The notes under the pieces: model-generated
Told to the model about the DNA's origin: nothing
The model's database searches: none
Seen by the model: only the letters and a program-made list of their open reading frames with translations
Shown: positions 18,240 to 26,625 of the stretch, one piece after another
Layout: each line of letters starts with the position of its first letter
Numbering within the stretch: position 1 is the stretch's first letter
Translations under genes and position numbers: made by a program
Assembly (NCBI GenBank): GCA_024743095.1
Contig: JANSXF010000010.1
Span: 1-64,000 of the forward strand
Direction: 5' to 3'
From: Flavobacteriaceae bacterium
GTDB lineage: Bacteria > Bacteroidota > Bacteroidia > Flavobacteriales > Flavobacteriaceae
Length of the DNA stretch: 64,000 nt

Positions 18240-20676
18240 GGTCTGTGATTTTAATTGGATGAATGATGAGTTGATTTGATTTGATGAATTCCATAATGGC
18301 CTCCTCCATATTCTGGGTCTTTTCATAGTAGGACATTATGGTTTCATGTTCGGTACCATCGGTGAGATACGCTGCATACGCCTCCGGGGGCACTTCCAAA
18401 CGGTAGATGTTGCTCTCCGAACCTATCTTGATAAAGATTTCCGTGTACTTCCGCTCCCCCTTCAGGTCGTTCTTGATGGAGCGGAGTTGGTCGAGGTCAT
18501 GTGCACTCAGGTTGAGTCGTTGCTTCAGGGCTTCATATCCCTTTTCGTTTCGCAAGCTGTAGATGATCTGGGTGTTCTCCAGGATGGTGGCCGATGTATG
18601 GTTTTCAGGCAATTGGTTGATGGACTGCAACACGATGCCGATGGCACCGTTCTGTTTGCGAATAGCCTGATAATAGAATTCCACGCTCTCCAGCACATTG
18701 TCGAACTTGAGCTGTTTGGCAAACTCATCGAAGAGGATGATGCCCCGCTCTGAGCGGTTCCGCCAGATGGTACGCTGTATGGCCGATTTGATGAGTTTTA
18801 GCATCACTGAGAGCACCTCTTTGTTGTCCCTGACCTCGTCCAGTTCAAAGACGATAAGGCGTTTTTCCTCCAGGCGATGGGACTGGTCTTCCCCGACCTT
18901 GAACAGAAAGCTATAGAGGCCATCGCCCACATATTCGGAAAGGATATGGAGGAGATGGGTCAGATTAAAGTAGCTCGGGTCGATGCCCAACTCTGGCAAC
19001 AGGGAACCTTGATTCTCTTCAATAAAAGTGTAAAGCCCATCCAAACAATGACCCTCTTTGATGGTTCCATAATAGAGGCGAAGGATTTTCTTTAAGGCCA
19101 CTTCCTGGGCTTTGTTGACTTTTTGATGGGAACCATAGAGTTCCATAAGAAATACAGTCAAATCCTCAAGCCATTCCGGGGTAATATTGTGGGGATCCGC
19201 GACATAAAATGGATTGATACCGAGGTTTTTCCCCTGCTCGTATTTGAGGATAACCTGTTGGTCAGGATAGAGCTGGGCGAACTTGGCATAGCTGCCCCCC
19301 AGGTCGATGATGACCAAGCGAACACCCTGTTCAAAATATTGTCGCAGGATGTTGTTGGCCAGAAAGGATTTTCCCTCTCCCGTAGGCGCAAAAATGGCAA
19401 AGTTTCGGGCCTTGATCCGTTTCTTCCCCTCGTCCCATGCATCCTTCAGCACCGGGATATTGTCCAAACGGTCGTTGAAAAGGATACCTTCATTATCTGA
19501 ACGGTAGTTGGTGGTGTTGATCATCAGGCATAGGGCATGCTTCAGGTCGGTCACATAGAGGTCGCTGTCTGAAAGATTGGAAGAGAACAACGGATAGCTG
19601 TTGAGCAGGTAATGGATGCGGGCCTGCCCCTCGGGTCTGTACGGCTGGATGTCCACTTCCTTGAAACGGGCCATGAGTTCTGAGATGGTAGAATCCAGTT
19701 CCTTTTCATCTTTTGACCAAAAGATGGTGTTCAATTGCCCCCGCACAATCCGAGAGGAATCATCCTTGTTGATCTGGGCCAGGGTGTCCGAAACCCTGTC
19801 GTACAGCACCTTGTTCTGGGAACCGAAATTGCTGCTCTTGGAGAGTTCCTCCAAGCGTTTTTCCAATAGTTTTCGCCACTTATGTCTGTCATCGAGATGG
19901 ACAATCTGGTTGACAATGTGGTTCCCCGGAAAGGTGAGACCTAGCCCATCGATAAAACCCTGATGGAATAGGAACCCATCGGTGGTGTACTTTTCATTGG
20001 GCCTACTGGTCTTTACCATATCGCCGAAACAGCCCTCGTTGTTCACGGCCATGGCCCCGAACCAATGATTACCGATCTGTACCCTATCTTTTCCCAATAC
20101 CATATCGGTATCATAGCCCTCGTTGAACCCATTGAAATAGGCATCTGTATAACCTATGATGGAAGCCTGGTTGAATGGTATGACCGAAAAATGGGGTCCG
20201 TTGTTCAAAAAGCCCACGGCATCCCGTACCGATTTGCCGAACTGCTCCGCCTTTTCCCCAAGGATCTCCGGTAGCTTCCTCGGGATATGGACAAAGGGAT
20301 TGACCAAACTAGAGCTGTTGACCGTTTTGTTTTTCGGCCATATAAAAAAGAGCAAGGATTCGTGGGACAGGTGTTTCCGATCTTGAAAATGATTACAAGT
20401 GGCTTTGGCCAAAAACGTACTGTTGGGTAAGCTGCTGGCATCATAGGCTGTTTTTCGGTAAATGTCCTGTTTGTGGATTAGTGTGCCGACGGGAAGGGAT
20501 TTGAGGGCCTGTAACCACAATCCGTGCATTTCCTCGAAATCCTGCTCGGATAGCGAGTGAATCTCTGGAAGTTCCAAGCGGTAGGCATAGGCCAGATTTC
20601 CATTGTTGGCCAGGATCCTGTTTTGGTCCACATCCACAATCGGGTAGCGTTCATGAATGTTCATCGTACTTTTCAT
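18148..20676 (-). CDS. traG: Conjugation ATPase TraG (VirB4-like)
   Basis: This 842-residue protein powers the transfer apparatus. The N-terminal half is the TraG/VirB4 N domain (YPIVDVDQNRILANNGNLAY...). A Walker A motif APTGEGKS lies near residues 430-437, a Walker B GIILFDEFAKQL near 660, and a downstream IGIVLQSINQLPE motif is typical of VirB4. Its start overlaps the end of the DUF4133 gene by 26 bases and its end overlaps the VirB5-like gene by 92 bases, so this part of the operon is compressed. The last 45 residues are basic and polar and could be a recent extension. Confidence 0.9.
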   Translation of the reverse strand: MKSTMNIHERYPIVDVDQNRILANNGNLAYAYRLELPEIHSLSEQDFEEMHGLWLQALKSLPVGTLIHKQDIYRKTAYDASSLPNSTFLAKATCNHFQDRKHLSHESLLFFIWPKNKTVNSSSLVNPFVHIPRKLPEILGEKAEQFGKSVRDAVGFLNNGPHFSVIPFNQASIIGYTDAYFNGFNEGYDTDMVLGKDRVQIGNHWFGAMAVNNEGCFGDMVKTSRPNEKYTTDGFLFHQGFIDGLGLTFPGNHIVNQIVHLDDRHKWRKLLEKRLEELSKSSNFGSQNKVLYDRVSDTLAQINKDDSSRIVRGQLNTIFWSKDEKELDSTISELMARFKEVDIQPYRPEGQARIHYLLNSYPLFSSNLSDSDLYVTDLKHALCLMINTTNYRSDNEGILFNDRLDNIPVLKDAWDEGKKRIKARNFAIFAPTGEGKSFLANNILRQYFEQGVRLVIIDLGGSYAKFAQLYPDQQVILKYEQGKNLGINPFYVADPHNITPEWLEDLTVFLMELYGSHQKVNKAQEVALKKILRLYYGTIKEGHCLDGLYTFIEENQGSLLPELGIDPSYFNLTHLLHILSEYVGDGLYSFLFKVGEDQSHRLEEKRLIVFELDEVRDNKEVLSVMLKLIKSAIQRTIWRNRSERGIILFDEFAKQLKFDNVLESVEFYYQAIRKQNGAIGIVLQSINQLPENHTSATILENTQIIYSLRNEKGYEALKQRLNLSAHDLDQLRSIKNDLKGERKYTEIFIKIGSESNIYRLEVPPEAYAAYLTDGTEHETIMSYYEKTQNMEEAIMEFIKSNQLIIHPIKITDHEKKNNQSNDHCPVHPTTKRPLRGPRDASV

Positions 20677-20941
20677 TTATGGTGATTTTTTTGTTGGAAA
20701 TCATGTGGGGAAATATTGTTCTCATCTGGAGCAGTCCAGATTTTTGGGTCAATTTGAGGAGGATGCCATAGAGAATCCCATTGGCTACCATCGCCCCAAA
20801 GAGCAAAACCAGATTGAAGGAGAAGATGACCGCCATCAGGGAACCGATGACAACCAGCATCTGTAGGGCGAAAAAGGCCACGGGCAACCCAAAGATCAGG
20901 GCACGCCTGCGGATATGTCGATAGACTTCATACTGTTTCAT
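20651..20941 (-). CDS. traF: Conjugative transposon protein TraF (DUF4133, VirB3-like)
   Basis: This 96-residue protein has two closely spaced hydrophobic segments (about residues 18-38 and 42-62) after the basic start MKQYEVYRHIRRR, the standard layout of DUF4133 TraF proteins, which are VirB3-like inner-membrane partners of the VirB4 ATPase. ATG 20941 is preferred over the TTG five codons upstream. The end overlaps the traG start. Confidence 0.85.
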   Translation of the reverse strand: MKQYEVYRHIRRRALIFGLPVAFFALQMLVVIGSLMAVIFSFNLVLLFGAMVANGILYGILLKLTQKSGLLQMRTIFPHMISNKKITINEKYDEHS

Positions 20942-20972
20942 GAGGCTTGGATACAAAAGCGCATGATGTGCG

Positions 20973-21266
20973 TTAGACGACGATACCGATGAGATAGGTA
21001 AAGATGCCCACGACCGCCCCGGCGATCAGGACAAAGACCAGGACCCGGGTAATCCCTTTTTTGAGGTCGGCGTTCTCCCCGAAGAAATGCCCCGCATTGA
21101 ACAGGAAGCCAATCAGGAAAATGACCCCAAGGATGATGGGAAAGATGGTTCGAATGGTGTCCGAGATGTCGTTGACGGAATCCTCGATGCCCCCGATCTG
21201 GGGGTAGATGGGCAGGGAAAACAATAGGAGCAACAGCGTTGCCCAAATTTTTGAAAGTGGTCTCAT
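20973..21266 (-). CDS. traE: Conjugative transposon protein TraE (DUF4134, VirB2-like)
   Basis: This 97-residue protein has a signal-like helix ending at SLPIYPQ and two further membrane helices (about residues 40-60 and 73-95). It matches DUF4134 TraE, regarded as the VirB2-like pilin or channel subunit. It is the first gene of the leftward transfer operon; the upstream interval (21267-21450) faces the divergent amidase gene and must hold both promoters. Confidence 0.85.
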   Translation of the reverse strand: MRPLSKIWATLLLLLFSLPIYPQIGGIEDSVNDISDTIRTIFPIILGVIFLIGFLFNAGHFFGENADLKKGITRVLVFVLIAGAVVGIFTYLIGIVV

Positions 21267-21450
21267 AAAAATGGTGTTTAGGGCCCTTCTGGGGCGGATT
21301 AGAAATTCAATTGCGGAATTTCCAGTGTTTGGGAAGGTTCCTTCGAAACCGTATAAATTTTAACAGTTGGGAGCGTTAAAATTTGGAGGATGTTGAACTG
21401 AAAGTGGGATTTGCTAAAAATTGTGCAATGGAAATTCAAAATCAATTGAA

Positions 21451-22104
21451 ATGAAAACTGCATTACGAATCCTGTTCCTGCTATGTATGGGATACCAAGT
21501 ATTATGCTTTGGGCAAAGTTCCCTAGATCCGCCCTTGGTGGTCGTCGATCCTGGACATGGCGGCACAGATTCCGGGGCCATCGGAATAAATGGTGCACAT
21601 GAGAAAAATATCGTTCTCCAAGTGTCCCAAGAAATGGTACGATTGAACAGGGACATTTATGGCGGTGTCTTGGAGCTCTATCTTACCCGATATGCAGATA
21701 CCCCAATTTCACTCAGCGATAGGAGCGGATTGGCCAAAGCCTTGAATGCAGATGCGTATGTTTCCATCCATTGCAACCAGGCCCATAGGAAAGGAGCCCA
21801 GGGAATCGAAGTGTTTGTATACAAGGGTAGGGGAAGGTATATGGAAGCTTCCCAACAATTGGCCAATGCCGTCGCAAAGAATCTAAACTATTATTTGGGC
21901 GTAAAGAACCGGGGAGTGAAAGCGGCCAATTTTCAGGTGCTTCGGGAGACTGCCCAATTGTGTCCATCGGTTTTGTTCGAACTGGGTTTTTTGTCCAATG
22001 GGAAAGAGGAGGAGTATTTTAGTAAAAGGACAAGCATAACGGCCATGGCCCTTGTTCTATTGGAAACCTTAAACACATTTTTTGATGAAGGAAATAGCCA
22101 ATGA
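21451..22104 (+). CDS. N-acetylmuramoyl-L-alanine amidase (Amidase_3), ICE cell-wall hydrolase
   Basis: This 217-residue exported zinc amidase has a signal peptide (MKTALRILFLLCMGYQVLCFG) and the Amidase_3 motifs DPGHGGTDSGA, HEKNIVLQV, SIHCNQA and FELGFLSN, which supply the zinc ligands (two His and one Glu) and the catalytic Glu. It would open the peptidoglycan locally so that the transfer channel can be built, as other cell-wall hydrolases of conjugation systems do. It is transcribed divergently from traE. I chose ATG 21451 over an upstream start at 21421 because it begins the signal peptide cleanly. Confidence 0.85.
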   Translation: MKTALRILFLLCMGYQVLCFGQSSLDPPLVVVDPGHGGTDSGAIGINGAHEKNIVLQVSQEMVRLNRDIYGGVLELYLTRYADTPISLSDRSGLAKALNADAYVSIHCNQAHRKGAQGIEVFVYKGRGRYMEASQQLANAVAKNLNYYLGVKNRGVKAANFQVLRETAQLCPSVLFELGFLSNGKEEEYFSKRTSITAMALVLLETLNTFFDEGNSQ

Positions 22105-22180
22105 AACCATCACATTGATTAGATGGATCTTTAAGGAAATATATGGCCAGTTCAAATATTGGTTCGGAAAAGGGGAATAA
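22085..22180 (+). CDS. Possible 31-residue small protein after the amidase
   Basis: A short frame overlaps the amidase end by 20 bases and codes for an amphipathic peptide rich in aromatic and basic residues (LIRWIFKEIYGQFKYWFGKG). Overlap with the upstream gene suggests coupling, but no family is recognised and chance is a real possibility. The rest of the interval up to 22523 is AT-rich and I see no other gene in it. Confidence 0.25.
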   Translation: MKEIANETITLIRWIFKEIYGQFKYWFGKGE

Positions 22181-22523
22181 TTCGATTTACCTTAATCTTA
22201 GGAATTAGGCAAGCAAAAGTTCATAAAATTTTGAAAAAGCGGGTGGGGTGGAATTGGCAGACATGCCAGATTTAGGATTTGGTGCTGCAAGGTGGGGGGT
22301 GGCTTCCTTCACCAGTGCCAAACAAAAGATGTAAATAATGGATATTCAATTATTTGGGTATTTTTATTATTTTAATTATCAACTTATTTAATGTATAACA
22401 GTTACTGTAGGTCAGATGAATTGGTAGCGAATTAACATTGAAAATTGGTTTAGACAATTTTTGAAAGCATCTTATTGAATATTTACTTCAATAATTTCTG
22501 TAATTTTCTAAAAAAATATTTCA

Positions 22524-23411
22524 TTGATAACAATAGTGGTTCCAAGATGGAACAGTAAGACAACATGGTTTGATTTTTTGAGTTTTTATTTGGAGTTTGA
22601 TTTTACAGGTATTAGAACGATAATTTTTGATTTTAACCGCATATCCTTTTTGCAAACTTATCAAATAGTAATATTAGGCTGTTTAATAGAACATTTAGTA
22701 CAAAGATTTGGTATAATTCCTCAATTTATTGGCGGGTCAGATGGTCTAAATGGGCATCTCAATAATATTAAATTCAAGAGTTATTGGAATCCTGGTTTTA
22801 ACCGCGACAAGTATACTGAAGCCCATAATTCAACTACCCTATGTCTTTGGCACATCTCAAAACCTATGATTGAGGCATATGGTATGCAAGTTCAGGATTA
22901 CTTCAGAAGATCTCATTTCATTGGGATGGACTTGCAACCTCTTGCGTCCTCATTGGTTGAAGTTTTCAATAATATTTTTGATCATTCAGCATCACCAATT
23001 CAAGGTTACGTCCTGACTCAACATTTTCCCAAAATTAACGAACTATCATTTGTTGTAAGTGATTTAGGAGTTGGAATACCAAATTCAATTAATTTATATA
23101 AATCTAAAATTGGAGAAATACCCCTTCCAGATCATTTGGCCATTTCTAAATCTTTGGAACGTGGTGTAACATCAAAATCTAGTCCTCAAAATGCTGGGTT
23201 TGGACTAGCCAATGTATTGGAGTTTATTGAAGACTCCAATGGAAGTATAGAAATTTACTCAGGAAATGGGTACTTCTATAAGAAAGCGGGAAATACACCG
23301 GTTAACCATTATTTGAGTAATTTTAATGCAAATGGTACGTTAATTGAAGTAAAAATAGACACAAGAACAATCGAACCATTGGACGAAGAAAGTCAAATCT
23401 ATGATTTTTGA
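22524..23411 (+). CDS. GHKL-type ATPase with N-terminal STAS-like part
   Basis: This 295-residue protein has the histidine-kinase-like ATPase boxes: N box EVFNNIFDHS (146-154), SDLGVGIP (179-186) and NAGFGLANV (223-231). It lacks a kinase dimerisation domain or phospho-acceptor region, so it resembles anti-sigma or switch ATPases. The first 110 residues look STAS-like. The gene directly precedes a STAS-like (DUF4325) gene, giving an ATPase/STAS pair that recalls the SpoIIAB/SpoIIAA partner-switch logic. The start is a TTG, since a stop lies five codons upstream and the first ATG comes only after 110 conserved-looking residues. The gene is strongly AT-rich cargo of the ICE. Confidence 0.75.
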   Translation: MITIVVPRWNSKTTWFDFLSFYLEFDFTGIRTIIFDFNRISFLQTYQIVILGCLIEHLVQRFGIIPQFIGGSDGLNGHLNNIKFKSYWNPGFNRDKYTEAHNSTTLCLWHISKPMIEAYGMQVQDYFRRSHFIGMDLQPLASSLVEVFNNIFDHSASPIQGYVLTQHFPKINELSFVVSDLGVGIPNSINLYKSKIGEIPLPDHLAISKSLERGVTSKSSPQNAGFGLANVLEFIEDSNGSIEIYSGNGYFYKKAGNTPVNHYLSNFNANGTLIEVKIDTRTIEPLDEESQIYDF

Positions 23412-23453
23412 TGTGCCAATACTAGTTATTTAGTTCTTATATTTGTTTAGGCT

Positions 23454-23738
23454 ATGTTGACCAAAGATCTTAATTCAATAACTTCAAACACTTCTACTAA
23501 TATAGATGGGGATAGCCTGTATCTTTTTTTGAAAGATAATGCGGTTGAGAATAAAATAATTTTACGAATTACTGGTAATCCAATATTGTCCTCTTCTTTT
23601 TTAAATTCTTCAATTGGAAAGTTTATTGATGTTTTTGGTTTAGATGTTTTTAGAAATAATGTAAGTGTTTCTACTAGTAAAAATGTTTATATTCAATTCA
23701 AGAAATATATTGATTACTACACCAATACAGTAGATTAA
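23454..23738 (+). CDS. STAS-like domain protein (DUF4325)
   Basis: This is a 94-residue single-domain protein. The core NKIILRITGNPILSSSFLNSSIGKFIDVFG matches the DUF4325 STAS-like pattern, in which a strand is followed by an S-x-SF-L-N segment at the start of a helix. It lies 42 bases after the GHKL ATPase gene on the same strand and is its likely binding partner. The gap from its end to 24017 holds nothing I recognise. Confidence 0.7.
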   Translation: MLTKDLNSITSNTSTNIDGDSLYLFLKDNAVENKIILRITGNPILSSSFLNSSIGKFIDVFGLDVFRNNVSVSTSKNVYIQFKKYIDYYTNTVD

Positions 23739-24017
23739 AAAGTATTAATCTCAAGTTCGCTTATTCAAAACTATATTCTATATTATTGACTTTGAAGGTG
23801 TTTTCGTTTTCAATGATATTAGGTCAGAATGATTTCGTCCAAGTATCTCAAATAGTCGTTCACTTATAAATGATAATCCTCAACACCATAAAAGCTCATT
23901 ATTATAATCAATATACTTTGCAAACAGGGTATTTTGAAAACTCTTGGATCCATTAATTCTTTGTGCAATTTTATAAGGTTGAAGCATATCTATGTTTTTA
24001 GGTGCATGGTGCTGCTA

Positions 24018-24248
24018 CTACACCAATGACAACACCAATGACGGTATAGCAAAAATGATTGAAAGTATTATGACTATCACTATATACCAGACCAATGATG
24101 AGGTATTACTTCTTGTTTTCTCTGTGGCCTCTTGAATTTTCCAATTAGAATAAAGAAGTTCAATCATTATTTCCCTATCGGAATAGTCCTTTCGACTGTC
24201 TTCAAATTTCAGTTGTGCTTTTGATTTCATGGTTATAGAGGAATACAT
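24018..24248 (-). CDS. Small membrane protein downstream of the retron reverse transcriptase
   Basis: This 76-residue protein (70 from the second ATG at 24230) has a charged N-terminal half (KAQLKFEDSRKDYSDREIMI) and a C-terminal membrane helix of about 22 residues (WYIVIVIILSIIFAIPS). It follows the reverse transcriptase gene on the same strand after 53 bases, so it could be co-transcribed with the retron. No family is recognised. It may be an accessory retron component or an unrelated cargo gene. Confidence 0.5.
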   Translation of the reverse strand: MYSSITMKSKAQLKFEDSRKDYSDREIMIELLYSNWKIQEATEKTRSNTSSLVWYIVIVIILSIIFAIPSLVLSLV

Positions 24249-24301
24249 TTTGCTGCTTAAATATTATCGTTAGATCTAATGAAAACATTCAGAGCAAGTA
24301 C

Positions 24302-25255
24302 TCATAATTTAGTTATTATTGTATCTGGGTATGCCTTTTTTAATTTTTCAATATATTTCATAGCCTTATTATATCTTTTGTTATCTACACTGTTTAAATA
24401 TGACAACCAGCCTGACACATTATCCAAACGCTTAAGATTCTTTTGTTCGCTGGGACGTGTTAAATATTGAATCTTGGCCCGCAATATCTTATACTTCTTT
24501 TTTCCTATTCCGTAAGAACCTTCAGAAATAGTCAATCCTGTAACAATCTTTGAACGACTGGCACCAGACACACGTGTTTTTTTTGAGTTCAATTCAAAAC
24601 CTTCTTCTTCAACAATTTTCTTGATTGTTGGTAATGACTGAACAACGTTTAGTGGGTTTAGCCCAGAAAATGTCATGTCATCTGCATATCTAGTATAAGT
24701 AATCCCTCTTTTGCCAACATATCCCTGAAGTCTTTTATCCAATTTCCAAGCAACAAGATTTGACAACCTCGGAGAGCAAGGACTCCCTTGAGGAAGAGAA
24801 CCTTTATATGTGCATATATTACACAGAATAGTAGAAACTAGTTGATTATATCCGATGGTTTTAAATACATTATAAACCTGTCTAGTTGTAATTGTATCAA
24901 AAAAGTTTCTTAAATCAACATTTAATATACAATTTGAATTAACATGTGGTTTTGCGTTATCGGCAATTGAACTTCCTTTTTCAAATCCCTTACTAGAGTT
25001 AGAAACTTCTAGCTTGTTCAGGATGTTAACCAATATCCAACTTTGTAACCCTTTTAATTTCTTACTTGGTTGAGATATTTTTCGTTTCCCTCCAGACTTT
25101 TTTAAAATTTCATATGTTAAGTAGTATTTCTCTGAATGCCTTGACAATTGATAAATGGTATACTTTGAAATATGGGTGATTTTGGAAAAATCATCAATTG
25201 ATTGAATTATTGGTAACCCAAGTAAGCTTAACCTTATATTATCCTTGCTTGTCAT
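24302..25255 (-). CDS. Retron reverse transcriptase (type II-A-like)
   Basis: This 317-residue enzyme makes multicopy single-stranded DNA from the msr-msd RNA encoded just upstream. Visible are the retron-specific NAxxH motif (NAKPH, 100-104), first catalytic Asp in VDLRNFFD (113-120), LPQGSPCSPRLSN (154-166), the catalytic YADD box (190-193) and the VTG motif (238-240) that contacts the msr. All key residues are present and the length is normal. The ATG at 25255 lies 27 bases downstream of the msd end. The effector gene lies upstream of the RNA; the order effector, RNA, RT is that of type II-A retrons such as Eco1 (Ec86). Confidence 0.93.
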   Translation of the reverse strand: MTSKDNIRLSLLGLPIIQSIDDFSKITHISKYTIYQLSRHSEKYYLTYEILKKSGGKRKISQPSKKLKGLQSWILVNILNKLEVSNSSKGFEKGSSIADNAKPHVNSNCILNVDLRNFFDTITTRQVYNVFKTIGYNQLVSTILCNICTYKGSLPQGSPCSPRLSNLVAWKLDKRLQGYVGKRGITYTRYADDMTFSGLNPLNVVQSLPTIKKIVEEEGFELNSKKTRVSGASRSKIVTGLTISEGSYGIGKKKYKILRAKIQYLTRPSEQKNLKRLDNVSGWLSYLNSVDNKRYNKAMKYIEKLKKAYPDTIITKL

Positions 25256-25281
25256 TTTAGTTTAAGAAAATGTAGGGATTA

Positions 25282-25447
25282 TTCTTTTTACTCCTCAATT
25301 CTTGAGTGAACTTTACGCGTAAAACCCACTGGGTTTTACGTGGAAAATTTGCGATTACAGTGATAAGTTTAAAACTGGGATGCCGAACACCAACATCCGC
25401 GCACTTTTTTCAATGAATAAACATTAATACTTAGTGTCTAAAAAGAA
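25282..25447 (-). ncRNA. Retron msr-msd RNA
   Basis: Read on the minus strand, the region opens with a1 TTCTTTTTA (25447-25439) and closes with a2 TAAAAAGAA (25290-25282), a perfect 9-bp inverted repeat. The base after a1 is a G (25438), the expected branching guanosine, in a TTAG context. Within the msr, a hairpin with arms GGATGTTG and CGGCATCC (25398-25378) is nearly the same as the msr stem-loop of retron Eco1 (Ec86) as I know it. The msd has a perfect 10-bp hairpin with arms CGTAAAACCC and GGGTTTTACG (25340-25318) around a 3-base loop. The RNA ends 27 bases before the RT start and begins directly after the effector gene. Boundaries follow the repeat ends. Confidence 0.9.
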
Positions 25448-25453
25448 CTCTCC

Positions 25454-26353
25454 CTATATTTTCATTTTTTTTCTCCTATTTATAAAGTTTAATATTTCCA
25501 ATCTTAAATCATCCAGAGCTACTGTTTCGTCTTGTATTTTGATTCTACTACTAACTTGCATTAATCGATTAAATCTTGTAATTCCTAATTCTGACAGTTT
25601 GTATCCATTAATTGTATTTTCAATAAGTCGGTTTTTAGTTAAAGTAGTTAATGCAGTTTTTGTGAGGATAAAAGATTCATCTCTATTTTCAATTACATTC
25701 GCAATAATGTTTTCCAGTACTTTTTCATTTACTGGTTCAAGTAGGTAAATTGCAGGAAGTAGAAAGCTGTCTAGATTTAAAAGCGTAATTTCTTTTGTTG
25801 AACCGGCTTTTGTTCTTTTAGTCTTCCTTATGGCAGAAATTATTTTATACATTTCATAAGGTATTTCATTGGTGTCAACAAAAACGACCCCATCTTTATT
25901 GGCAGATTTTATTAGCCTTAGAGGACCTTGATTTATAAAACTTTTATTCTTCTTGTACTTAATGTCCAACACACATACCATTTGATTTCGTAAAACTGAA
26001 TTATTCGCAAAGGCCCCTAGTTCCGCAAACGAACCAGGGCTTTCAGGGACTATTAAAACAACATCAACACTTTTGGCCAGCAAGTTTTCTAAGGATAGTA
26101 GGTCCTTTCTTTTTGAACTATATAGTATTTCATCAAAGATGTCTTCTGGATAAATTATATCAAAACGCAATGATTTCCCATCTTTAGAAAATTCTTCTGC
26201 AATCTTATATCTAACCTTATCCTCCATATTTATGTCTGCACCACATAAGAACAAGGAAGTTTTAAAAGTATTAATTGGCTTAAAAAAATCATTCTGAATT
26301 TTTTGGGCCAATGATTTATATTCTTCTTTTGATATGCTATTTTCTTTTATCAA
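25454..26353 (-). CDS. Retron St85/Eco1-type effector: nucleoside deoxyribosyltransferase-like domain with winged helix
   Basis: The N-terminal 180 residues match the NDT-like retron effector family: FLCGADI, DLLSLENLLAKSVDVVLIVPESPGSFAELGAFANN with the catalytic-type Glu in FAELGAF, and SFINQGPLRLI. The C-terminal 100 residues resemble a winged-helix DNA-binding domain (ALTTLTKNRLIENTINGYKLSELGITRFNRLM). In Eco1 the RT-msDNA complex holds this effector inactive until phage interferes, and then it depletes a nucleotide pool. The start is TTG 26353; no ATG is available between it and the upstream stop. It is the first gene of the retron operon. The 272 bases upstream, up to the integrase end, show no gene. 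Confidence 0.9.
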   Translation of the reverse strand: MIKENSISKEEYKSLAQKIQNDFFKPINTFKTSLFLCGADINMEDKVRYKIAEEFSKDGKSLRFDIIYPEDIFDEILYSSKRKDLLSLENLLAKSVDVVLIVPESPGSFAELGAFANNSVLRNQMVCVLDIKYKKNKSFINQGPLRLIKSANKDGVVFVDTNEIPYEMYKIISAIRKTKRTKAGSTKEITLLNLDSFLLPAIYLLEPVNEKVLENIIANVIENRDESFILTKTALTTLTKNRLIENTINGYKLSELGITRFNRLMQVSSRIKIQDETVALDDLRLEILNFINRRKKMKI

Positions 26354-26625
26354 TTTTCCGATTTGATTGAGATGAATGAAAAATTTACATCATATCCTTT
26401 CATTGGTCATAAGATAAGAATAATCTGATTAATTTTTCTTATTTAAATGGATGGGGCGGATAATGGGAACCACTAAATATTTCGTTTCAGTAATTTGTAA
26501 ATCAGTTTTTTGTAGGTTGTTGGGCGTTGCTCAATTTTTTCTGGCTATGGCGGTATCCCAAATCCGTTTTATACAACCTAATATTATAGTCAATTTTAGG
26601 ACAACTGGGAGTAATTAATACATTA

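Noticed and set aside
25321-25341. Reading the 10-bp hairpin as a Rho-independent terminator of the retron effector
   Set aside because: On the minus strand it is not followed by a T run, and it sits inside the a1/a2-bounded RNA in the msd position.
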